DNA of 30,605 nucleotides, taken from positions 1 through 30,605 of the forward strand of contig NW_014577267.1 in NCBI RefSeq assembly GCF_000485595.1, read 5' to 3'. This DNA comes from Priapulus caudatus. Its lineage: Eukaryota > Priapulida > Priapulimorpha > Priapulimorphida > Priapulidae. The translations under genes and the position numbers were made by a program. Shown here piece after piece: positions 1-8,993 of this stretch. Below the pieces are notes generated by a model. It worked only from the letters and a program-made list of their open reading frames with translations. It was not told the DNA's origin and searched no databases. Numbering within the stretch: position 1 is the first letter of the stretch; every line of letters starts with the position of its first letter.

Positions 1-240
1 ATTTTTGACACAATGTATATATAGTAGCGCTATAGGCTTGACAAAAATAGATAGAATAATATAGGCGTCATTAAAAATAGATAGGACTAATATGTTATGC
101 ATTTTTGACACAATGTATATATAGTAGCGCTATAGGCTTGACAAAAATAGATAGAATAATATAGGCGTCATTAAAAATAGATAGGACTAATATGTCATGC
201 ATTTTTGACACAATGTATATACGAGCAGGTTTTTTGGTGC
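1..240. repeat. 100-bp tandem satellite, about 2.3 copies
   Basis: Copies begin at 1, 101 and 201 with exact 100-base spacing. The first two differ by only a base or so; the third diverges after about 20 bases. Inside each unit the motif AAAAATAGATAG occurs twice, about 30 bases apart, so the unit may itself have grown from a shorter repeat. The same satellite is present at 12468-12744, next to the assembly gap. No coding capacity is apparent. Confidence 0.9.
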
Positions 241-1183
241 GCTCCGTACTGCTATAAGCTTGACACTGTGCGATTCTGCAGGGATGCTATTGGAACGAGT
301 GGTCTGTATTGTTTTGGTACAAGACGTCGGACCTATACGGTGTTTTTCCTCCAAAATGTGTCGCCCTAGTACATGCAAGTACTAACCAGCGTCTTAGCAG
401 CTAAATCGACCTCTTTTAGCGAAAATTCTCTTACGGCTGGTTGGCAAGCGTAGCGCCTGCCAGTAGTCTCTCGGGACGCTAAGGGGGGAAAATCCCGCTA
501 TTAGCTGACATCATGCGTGCGGTATTGAGCCGCTCGATTTTTAACCACTTAATTACGCGCGATGGTGCAAAGCAGGGTTCTTCTGACCAGAATATAGCTG
601 CGTTACCAACATGAACATACACAGCTTCACGTGCGAATGACGGTGTCGACCCACACAGCATAATATTGGGAGTGAATAGAAATAAAATTAATGGGGCGAG
701 GAGGTGAAATTAATGGTGTCACTAGTCAATAAATATTCGTTTGCTTGTATCTACTCCTAATACTATCCCTCTGTTGTATATGTGTACTGTATTGTATTGT
801 ATGTGTGAACTGTATGACGATGAACCGTTACCTGTTCTCTACCACATATAGTGCTCTCTTTTCGTCGATACAAGTATTATCTTCGTACGTATAAAGTTCG
901 AGTTTGAGGCCAAAATTGAAGTAAATTTTGGTGGGCACAGCAGGGATTTGCCATGCTCGCCCAGGCTGCCAAATTGTTACCTGATTTCAGGAAAATATTC
1001 GATTTTGTTAGACACTCTTAGTCAGTCTGTCCCTTGTATATACAAGGGAGAACCCTGTGACGCAGCCACAGGTTACCCTCTCGCTTCTCACTACATGTCC
1101 TACGACGTAATACAGCCGTAGAGCCTAGTCGGGCTACCTGTGACGTAGCAATATAAATAATATTCGTGAAAACATGTACTTAA
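241..1183. other. No gene recognised
   Basis: Short open stretches occur here, the longest about 60 codons at 479-661 on the minus strand, but none has a recognisable domain or splice context. The bases after 240 share a short segment (TTTTTGGTGCGCTCCGTA-like) with 12534-12553, so the satellite's flank is also repeated at 12.5 kb. Confidence 0.5.
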
Positions 1184-1640
1184 AGGCTCATAATGCGCAT
1201 CCAAACGCTAATTACTCCAGTACTAGACTAGCAAATACTTCGTGGCATGCATAATCACACTACTTGGCATAAAACTCTAGCTCTCCTTTCCTGCACGTGT
1301 CTTATACAAAGGTAATTTTAGATAATCCCAATGTTGTTGAAAATTCTCCGATGTTTGTTTGAGTTTCCGCCAATCCCCAAGCAACCGTGGCAGCGGTACA
1401 CGCGGTAACGCGGTCGCAGCAAGACTAAAAACAGTGTGACGGTCACGTCACCACTGTCGCGGCGTTTTGCGCCAGAATGCCAGTTTTTCCCCTCTTTCTT
1501 GTGGGTTTTAAGCAAACGCGCAGTGAAATGGGAGCAACTAGAGTTTATTTGTCATAAGGTAGTGTGATTATGCATGACACGAAGTACTTGCTAGTCTAGT
1601 ATACTGGAGAATATTAGCGTTGTATGCGCATTGTGAGCCT
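1184..1640. mobile_element. Miniature inverted-repeat element with TTAA target duplications
   Basis: The left end at 1184 starts AGGCTCATAATGCGCAT. The right end at 1640 is its inverted copy, ATGCGCATTGTGAGCCT. The arms pair over roughly 100 bases (about 1184-1285 against 1530-1640) with scattered mismatches and indels. TTAA lies immediately outside both ends (1180-1183 and 1641-1644), which is the target duplication of piggyBac- and Kolobok-type cut-and-paste transposons. The roughly 240-bp interior encodes no recognisable transposase, so the element is non-autonomous. Superfamily assignment is an inference from the TTAA duplication only. Confidence 0.8.
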
Positions 1641-1644
1641 TTAA

Positions 1645-2600
1645 TAGGCAATTTTTATAATTCTTTAATATCGTAACGTTCGATTTAGGCCTCCCTCGCG
1701 TGAACAATAGACTCATTATCGTAGTTACACTACTGCTTTAGCTTAAAGAGGAAATAAACGTTTTGACATAGCTCTTGATAACGAAACGATGACAGCATAA
1801 TGCTATTAGTTAGATATTCCACGCAGTAGCGCAGTGGACGTGTATTTTATCACTATTAACACATCCACCATTCATCATTCATCCATTACAGACCAGATAA
1901 GAGGTGAGCACTCGTGCACAGATCAGCTGCCTCTCAGACGGGCAACGTCAGGTCTGTCTGTGTGGCATGACATATACAATTCACTACGGCCTCCGCGTAG
2001 TCATCCTTGTTTCACTTGCGCTTAATGGACGTCCACAATATGTTTTACACGGCTCGCGCTCTGGCGATAGCGCGGCTCGACGCTCGCAAACCCGACACGG
2101 ATGTTAGGCGCGACGCGTGTGAAGACCTTGGCAGGGGGGCAGCTACTCACCACACTGCAAGTTTAGCTCAATTTTCTCACATATCGATTCCATTCCGCAC
2201 AAAAACCTCAATAATATTTTCGCAAAGATAGCTATCAATACAGCGCACGGAGTACGAGGGCGGCGGCTACAGCGCATGCCCGCACATACGGCACACGTCG
2301 CGCGCGTATGTCTAGTAATAGAATGACGAGAAAATCGAGAAACATCGCGCGGCAGAATTTGTCGGTTGTCTGTTAAACGTTCCAACTTCACACATACACA
2401 ATACTAACGCTGGGCCTATAGCGAGTGTCTGCATTGTAAGAGGCTACTGGCAATAGCACACGACATCTGACTGTCTCGCTACAGCGGTGAACTGAACGCC
2501 ATCCACGTTTGCAATAAATAGACCATGATGTTGAGTAAAATGTGTCAGAAACCAAACACCAGAATGTAGCTAACCAGAAGAAAATCAATCGTTGTTAATC
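1645..2600. other. Unrecognised part of duplication copy A
   Basis: No gene is recognised. The segment is repeated with many small indels at about 4834-5755. Short open stretches do not survive between the two copies, which argues against a selected protein. The line reading CACAAAAACCTCAATAATAT is one of the better conserved segments. Confidence 0.5.
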
Positions 2601-2759
2601 TAGTAGTAGTGGAGCGCAGCAGAAGCAGTCGTCCGCAGCAGTAGCAGTAGCAGTAGCAGTAGCAGTAGCAGTAGCAGTAGCAGTAGCAGTAGTAGTAGCA
2701 GTAGCAGTAGTAGTAGTAACAACAGCAGTAGCGGCAGCAGCAGTGGCAGCAGCAGCAGC

Positions 2760-2836
<77 letters not shown>

Positions 2837-3307
2837 AAACAACAACAAAAACATCATCATCATCATCATCATCATCATCAACAACAACAATAATAATAAT
2901 AAAAGCAGCAGCAGCAGTAGTAGCAGTAACAGCAGCAGCGGCAGCGGCGGCAGCAGCAACAATAACAGTAGCAGTAGCAGCAGCAGCAGCAGCAGCAGCA
3001 ACAGCAACAGCAGCAGTAGCAGTAGCTGTAACGGTAGCCGTAGCAGCAACAGTAGCAGTATCAGTAGCAGCAACAACAGCAACAACAGCAGTAGCACTAT
3101 CAGTAACGGTAGCAGTAGCAGTAGCAGTAACAGTAGCGGCAGCAGCAGCAACAACAGCAGTAGCAGTATCAGTAACAGTAGCATTATCAGTAACAGTAGC
3201 AGTAGCAACAGCAGCAGCAGCAGCAGCAGTAGCAGCAACAGAAGCAGTAGTAATATTAGTGGCAGTTGCTGTCACAACAACAGCAATAATAATAATAATA
3301 ATAATAA
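2601..3307. repeat. Phase-locked triplet-repeat block A
   Basis: About 700 bases consist almost wholly of triplets GCA, GTA, ACA, TCA, ATA and GCG, in successive runs such as (GTAGCA)n, (ACA)n, (TCA)n and (ATA)n. Through most of the block an A recurs at every third position on the plus strand, so the triplet phase is kept although the motif changes. This yields long stop-free stretches of Ala/Val/Thr/Ser/Ile on one strand and Leu or Ala/Val on the other. They are a by-product of the composition and not evidence of a gene. Confidence 0.9.
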
Positions 3308-3311
3308 ATCT

Positions 3312-4485
3312 AAGAAAGAAAGCTCCTAACCATGCACGGGCTTCATCATCCAAAAGCAGATGTAGAGCGACTGTACATCAAGAGGCAAAATGGTGGTCGT
3401 GGTCTCATTGAACAGATGTCTGTGTACAACACTGCCATTGTAGGTCTAGGCGACTACATCGAGCTTAAGGAAAACAACGTTACAAAGCTTATCAAATTCC
3501 ATCAGTCTGGAAAATCAAAGCACGCTCTCTTACGTGAGGCTAAGAAAATCAAAGTCAAATACTTGTCTCATCAGCCCACAAGCCAATCATTAACGAAGCA
3601 GAGACTGAAGGCCAATATGGAAGCAGAGAAGATCGAGGTTTTAGAAAATAAGCCTTTGCAAGGAAAATTCTACAAGAGCCTCGCCAGGCCATTTGTCGAC
3701 AAGATTGCAAGCGTTGCCTGGCTGAGTAGTTCCGGGCTCGAGGGAGAGACAGAAAGACTGATCATTGCAGCCCAAGACCAAGCACTCAACACCAGATACC
3801 ATCAACGCAACATCCTCAAGCAACAGGTCAACAGCAAGTGCAGAATGTGCCGCAAGGCAGAGGAGACCATCAGCCACATCATCGCCGGATGCTGGCCCCA
3901 GCCGAGTACATAAACCACCATAACAAGGTAGCCAGCTATCTCCACTGGTCAATCTGCAGTGAACTTGGTGAGCAAGTACCTGAGAAGTGATATGAACATA
4001 CTCTGAGACCAGTTACCGACATCGGAGATACTACCATAATGTGGGACATGGCAGTGCAGACAGATCGTACGATACCTGCAAACCGCCATGATAGTGCTCC
4101 ACAAGAAGAAAGAAAAACGATGCCTCTTGATTGACGTAGCCGTACCAGATGATACTAACATCATGGTGAATGAAAGAGACAAACTCACCAAGTACAAAGA
4201 TATGGAGATCGAAATTAGCAGGATGTAGAATACTAAGACGATAATTGTGCCAGTGGTGGTTAGAGCCTTTGGTTCGATAAAAAATGGTCAGCAGAACCTC
4301 AAGGAACTCACTGGCCACCACACTGCCCAAGAGGTGCAGAAAATCGCACTACTGGGAACAGCACACATCCTGCGAAAAATTCTGGATTGAATCCCTATGT
4401 CCCAGGTCCAGGGACACGGCCAACCCAGAAGCCACCGGCTAATGCCGTGATCCACTTTAGAAATAACAATAACAATAATAATAAT
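3312..4485 (+). pseudogene. 5'-truncated, decayed LINE 3' end (R2/CRE-like, restriction-endonuclease type), copy A
   Basis: Only the C-terminal part of a non-LTR retrotransposon polyprotein remains. Reading begins [19 protein letters not shown] at about 3315 and stays open to 3913. The zinc knuckle [18 protein letters not shown] has C-X2-C-X8-H-X4-C spacing, as seen after the reverse transcriptase in R2/R4/NeSL-like elements. Further along, in shifted frames, come [12 protein letters not shown], an ANRHD where the family's endonuclease usually has RPD, then [11 protein letters not shown], and the C-terminal HTAQEVQKIALLGTAHILRK with a stop at 4388. An in-frame TGA at 3988 and frameshifts after 3900 and near 4090 show it is dead. 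The reverse transcriptase core is absent. A short AT-rich tail of AATAACAATAACAATAAT type follows, as at LINE 3' ends. Clade assignment is from motifs only. Confidence 0.75.
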
Positions 4486-4505
4486 TGTCGTCGTCGTCGT
4501 CGTCG

Positions 4506-4544
<39 letters not shown>

Positions 4545-4545
4545 C
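4486..4545. repeat. (TCG)n(TCA)n microsatellite, copy A
   Basis: This is a run of TCG followed by TCA triplets directly after the LINE tail. It marks the junction between the two tandem units. The corresponding run in copy B is at 7717-7817 and is longer and more interrupted. Confidence 0.9.
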
Positions 4546-4833
4546 TCCGATGTTGTTGACAGTTTCCCCAATCCCCAAGCAACCGTGCAGCGGTACAGCG
4601 GTACGGGCGCAGCAAAGATAAAAACATGTGACGTCACGTCACCACTTCGCGGCGTTTGCGCCAGAATGCCAGTTTTCTCACCTCTTTCTTGTGGGTTTTA
4701 AGCAAACGCGCAGTGAAATGGGAGCAACTAGAGTTTATTTTGTCATAAGGTAGTGTGATTATGCATGACACGAAGTACTTGCTAGTCTAGTACTGGAGAA
4801 ATTAGCGTTTGTATGCGCATTGTGAGCCTTTAA

Positions 4834-5755
4834 TAGGCAATTTTTATAATTATTTAATATCGTAACGTCGATTTTTGCTCCTCGCGTGAACAATAGACAT
4901 CATTATCGGTGTTACACTACTCTTTAGCTAAAGAGGAAATAAACGTTTGACTAGCTTCTTGATAACGAAACGATGACCAATAAGCTATTAGTTAGATATT
5001 CCACGCAGTAGGCGCAGTGACGGTGTATATTTATCACTATCAACACCTGCCACCATTCATCATTCATCATTACAGACAATAAGAGGTGACACTCGTGCAC
5101 AGATACTCCTCTCAGCACGGCAACGTCAGGTCTGTTGTGTGCATGACATAGTATACAATTCACTACCGCTCCCGCGTAGTCATCCTTGTTTCACTTCGCT
5201 TAATGGACGTCAAACCAAAATGTTTTTAACGGAAACTCGCGCTGGCGATAGCGCGCTCGACGCTCGCAAAACCCGACACGGAATGTAGGCGACCGCGTGT
5301 GAAGACCCTTGGCAGGGAGGGCACTACTCTACCCACGCAAGTTTCACTTCAATTTTCTCCACAATCGATTCCATTCCGCACAAAAACCTCAATAATATTT
5401 TCACAAGATAGCTATCAATACACCACGGCAGTAGCGCATGCCCGCACATACGACACTCGCGGCGATATGTCTAGTATAGATGACGAGAAAATCGAGAAAA
5501 CATCGCGCGCGAGAATTTGTCGTTGTCTGTTAAAAAAGTTCCAACTTCACACATACACAATCACTCGCTGCCTATAGCGAGTGTCTGCATTGTAAGAGCT
5601 ACTGCAATACACACGAACTCTGACTGTCTACGCTACAGACGGTGAACTGAACCCATCCACGTATTGCAATAAATAGACATGATGTTGATGTAAAATGTGT
5701 AAGAAAACCAAACAACCAGAATCGTAGCTAACCAGAGAAAAATCAATCGTTGTAA
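4834..5755. other. Unrecognised part of duplication copy B
   Basis: This is the counterpart of 1645-2600. Single-base gains and losses occur every few tens of bases relative to copy A, for example in homopolymers and short runs. No frame is kept and no domain is visible. Confidence 0.5.
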
Positions 5756-6001
5756 TAGTAGTAGTAGCAGCAGCAGAAGCAGTAGCAGTAGCCGCAGCAG
5801 TAGCAGTAGCAGTAGCAGTAGCAGTAGCAGTAGCAGAGTAGCTGTAGCAGTAGCAGTTAGCTGTACAGCAGTAGCAGCAGTAGAGCAGTAGCAGTAGCAG
5901 TAGCAGTAGCAGTAGCAGTAGCGCAGTAGCAGTAAGTAGTAGCAGTAGCAGTAGTAGTAGTAACACAGCAGTAGCGGCAGCAGCAGTGCAGCAGCAGCAG
6001 C

Positions 6002-6078
<77 letters not shown>

Positions 6079-6545
6079 AAAACAACAACAAAAACATATC
6101 ATCATCATCATCATCATCATCAACAACAACAACAATAATAATAATAAAAGCCAGCAGCAGCAGTAGTAGCAGTAACAGCAGCAGCGGCAGCGGCGGCAGC
6201 AGCAACAATAACAGTAGCAGTAGCAGCAGCAGCAGCAACAGCAACAGCAGCAGTAGCAGTAGCTGTAACGGTAGCCGTAGCAGCAACAGTAGCAGTATCA
6301 GTAGCAGCAACAACAGCAACAACAGCAGTAGCACTATCAGTAACGGTAGCAGTAGCAGTAGCAGTAACAGTAGCGGCAGCAGCAGCAACAACAGCAGTAG
6401 CAGTATCAGTAACAGTAGCATTATCAGTAACAGTAGCAGTAGCAACAGCAGCAGCAGCAGCAGCAGTAGCAGCAACAGAAGCAGTAGTAATATTAGTGGC
6501 AGTTGCTGTCACAACAACAGCAATAATAATAATAATAATAATAAA
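5756..6545. repeat. Phase-locked triplet-repeat block B
   Basis: This is the counterpart of 2601-3307. It has the same order of runs (GTAGCA, ACA, TCA, ATA, mixed GCA/GTA/ACA, ATA) and the same A-every-third-base phase over most of its length. An additional stretch of GTAGCA-type repeat with several phase breaks lies at 5820-5945. From about 6170 the block is almost base-identical to copy A. Confidence 0.9.
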
Positions 6546-6548
6546 TCT

Positions 6549-7716
6549 AAGAAAGAAAGCTCCTAACCATGCACGGGCTTCATCATCCAAAAGCAGATGT
6601 AGAGCGACTGTACATCAAGAGGCAAAATGTGGTCGTGGTCTCATTGAACAGATGTCTGTGTACAACACTGCCATTGTAGGTCTAGGCGACTACATCGAGC
6701 TAAGGAAAACAACCATTACAAAGCTTATCAAATTCCATCAGTCTGGAAAATCAAAGCACGCTCTCTCTACGTTGAGGCTAAGAAAATCAAAGTCAAATAC
6801 TTGTCTCATCAGCCCACAAGCCAATCATTAACGAAGCAGAGACTGAAGGCCAATATGGAAGCAGAGAAGATCGAGGTTTTAGAAATAAGCCTTTGCAAGG
6901 AAAATTCTACAAGAGCCTCGCCAGGCCATTTGTCGACAAGATTGCAAGCGTTGCCTGGCTGAGTAGTTCGCGGCTCGAGGGAGAGACAGAAAGACTGATC
7001 ATTGCAGCCAAGACCAAGCACTCAACACCAGATACCATCAACGCAACATCCTCAAGCAACAGGTCAACAGCAAGTGCAGAATGTGCCGCAAGGCAGAGGA
7101 GACCATCAGCCACATCATCGCCGGATGCTGCCCCAGCGAGTACATAAACCACCATAACAAGGTAGCCAGCTATCTCACTGGTCAATCTGCAGTGAACTTG
7201 GTGAGCAAGTACCTGAGAAGTGATATGAACATACTCTGAGACCAGTTACCGACATCGGAGATACTACCATAATGTGGGACATGCAGTGCAGACAGATCGT
7301 ACGATACCTGCAAACCGCCATGATAGTGCTCCACAAGAAGAAAGAAAAACGATGCCTCTTGATTGACGTAGCCGTACCAGATGATACTAACATCATGGTG
7401 AATGAAAGAGACAAACTCACAAGTACAAAGATATGGGAGATCGAAATTAGCAGGATGTAGAATACTAAGACGATAATTGTGCCAGTGGTGGTTAGAGCCT
7501 TTGGTTCGATAAAAAATGGTCAGCAGAACCTCAAGGAACTCACTGGCCACCACACTGCCCAAGAGGTGCAGAAAATCGCACTACTGGGAACAGCACACAT
7601 CCTGCGAAAAATTCTGGATTGAATCCCTATGTCCCAGGTCCAGGGACACGGCCAACCCAGAAGCCACGGCTAATGCCGTGATCCACTTAGAAATAACAAT
7701 AACAATAATAATAATT
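6549..7716 (+). pseudogene. 5'-truncated, decayed LINE 3' end, copy B
   Basis: This is a near-identical duplicate of the relic at 3312-4485. It has the same CCHC knuckle, the same TGA at the position of the family's Trp-Tyr-Glu-His (7221), the same altered endonuclease triplet and the same AT-rich tail. Extra one-base indels, for example near 6631, 6768 and 6881, break its first reading frame where copy A is still open. The shared lesions show that decay came before the duplication. Confidence 0.75.
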
Positions 7717-7734
7717 GTCGTCGTCGTCTCGTCG

Positions 7735-7765
<31 letters not shown>

Positions 7766-7817
7766 ATCATCATCATTATCATCATCATCATCATCATCAT
7801 ATCATCAATTATCATCA
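7717..7817. repeat. (TCG)n(TCA)n microsatellite, copy B
   Basis: TCG and TCA triplets with ATC/ATT interruptions end the second tandem unit. The following nine bases (7818-7826) are the target duplication of the adjacent transposon, so that element inserted at the end of this array. Confidence 0.85.
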
Positions 7818-7826
7818 TCGAAAAAG

Positions 7827-8468
7827 CAGGCGCGTAGCCAGGATTTTTTGTTTGGGGGGGCGGCAATGCATGAGCAGGGGCGTAAATCCGCTACCGAGGA
7901 GTGGGGGGGGATGATCGGCGATAGCCATTACATACTAGCACGAAGCGTAAGCCCACAATAATTTACACACACGCGCGCGATCGCGCACGCACGAACATAC
8001 ATACACACACACACACACAGGGGCGGCGATCCAGAATTTTTGATAAAGGGGTGTCCAGGAAGCAAATAAACGCGCACTTTTTTTTTGCTTACTTTTTTCT
8101 GGTGTTTTAAAAAGCCTGCCGAAGGCCACTTTGGGGGGGTTTGGGAGATTTTTTTTAAAAATTGGTGCATTCTGAGAGCATCTGAGCAGTAATTTTGATG
8201 TCTAGAATGCAAAAATTTATCAGAATCCGGTTCCCCGGACACCTGCGGGAACCCTCTTTGCCCATTTCTAAAGTTTTTATAAACGAATTTACATATATAT
8301 AAGTAAATATTTATTCAGAAAACAAACTAGCGCTAAAACAAGATTTTTTTCATGGGCGACATATAAGAGAAGTGTGTGTGTGCGGCGCGCGCTGTGTGTG
8401 TGGCTGTGTGTGTTGCGTGGCGTGCGTGCTGTGCGTGCGTGCATGGCCTGTGTGTGTCTGTGTGTCTG

Positions 8469-8525
<57 letters not shown>

Positions 8526-8590
8526 GCAGCCGCGCGCGTGCGTGTGTGTATGATTTTTTTTCCTTTTTTTGTGGTAAAAAGGGGGGGTCA

Positions 8591-8626
<36 letters not shown>

Positions 8627-8640
8627 CACACGCACACACA

Positions 8641-8671
<31 letters not shown>

Positions 8672-8984
8672 TATACACACAGTGACACACACACGCACAC
8701 ACGCACGCACGCACGCACGCACCGCACGCACGCACGCACGCACACACGCACACACACACACACACACGTACATACATTTATACATGCATACTAACATGCA
8801 CGCACATGCGCAAATTTGACAACCGTACGTTTGGCACGTGCCGTAGCCATTGCCAGTGCTAGGGGGGTCTGGGGGCATGCCCCCCCAGAAAATTTTGAAA
8901 TATTTAAGCCATTTTTGGGCCAATATTTGAGCCGTTTTGGGGGGGCGACCGCCCCCACCGCCCCCCCCCCTGGCTACGCGCCTG
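7827..8984. mobile_element. Non-autonomous DNA transposon, 1158 bp, with 16-bp perfect inverted ends and 9-bp target duplication
   Basis: The left end CAGGCGCGTAGCCAGG (7827-7842) and the right end at 8969-8984 are perfect inverted copies. The nine bases TCGAAAAAG are directly repeated outside both ends (7818-7826 and 8985-8993). G-rich runs follow the left end and C-rich runs precede the right end, extending the imperfect pairing. No transposase frame is visible. Nine-base duplications are typical of Mutator-like elements; hAT elements give eight, so Mutator-like is the better guess but unproven. The interior holds other repeat-like ends (CAGGGGCGGCGATCCAGAAT at 8018) and a large inverted microsatellite pair, so it may be a nest of insertions. 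Confidence 0.85.
8372..8782. repeat. Inverted (GTGC/GT)n and (CACG/CA)n microsatellite pair
   Basis: GT and GTGC repeats occupy about 8372-8545. After a spacer of about 40 bases with T and G runs, CACG and CA repeats occupy 8589-8782. The two arms are reverse complements in composition, so the strand can fold into a long hairpin. The long Cys/Val/Arg or His/Thr/Arg open frames on both strands arise only from the lack of stops in these repeats. Confidence 0.9.
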
Positions 8985-8993
8985 TCGAAAAAG

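Larger units (their letters stand above)
1346..4545 (+). repeat. Tandem duplication unit, copy A (about 3.2 kb)
   Basis: Copy A starts inside the TTAA element, at TCCGATGTT near 1346, and ends in a run of TCA triplets at about 4545. The next copy starts at 4546 with the same TCCGATGTT. Contents in order are: the right half of the TTAA element, about 950 bp of unrecognised sequence, a triplet-repeat block, the 3' end of a LINE, and a (TCG)n(TCA)n tail. The offset to the matching bases of copy B drifts from about 3189 to 3237 because of many small indels. Confidence 0.9.
4546..7817 (+). repeat. Tandem duplication unit, copy B
   Basis: This is a direct repeat of 1346-4545 in the same order and orientation. 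The first 1.2 kb (4546-5755) differs from copy A by frequent one- to few-base indels and some substitutions. The LINE part (6549-7716) is nearly identical to copy A. Copy B carries only the right part of the TTAA element, ending at 4829 with TTAA at 4830-4833. It ends in TCA triplets that abut the 7827 transposon's target duplication. Confidence 0.9.

Noticed and set aside
1-240. CRISPR-like array from regularly spaced repeats
   Set aside because: The whole 100-bp unit is repeated, with no variable spacers; the context is a eukaryotic satellite.
2595-3353. Long Leu-, Ala/Val- or Thr/Ser-rich open frames on both strands over the triplet blocks (also 5628-6590 and 13010-13844)
   Set aside because: They arise in several frames at once because the repeats lack stop codons; there is no signal peptide, domain or splice context.
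8289-8819. Cys/Val/Arg and His/Thr/Arg open frames over GTGC/CACG repeats (also 15819-16320, 16475-17215, 17954-18262 and 18471-18696)
   Set aside because: Composition artefacts of stop-free dinucleotide and tetranucleotide repeats, open on both strands.
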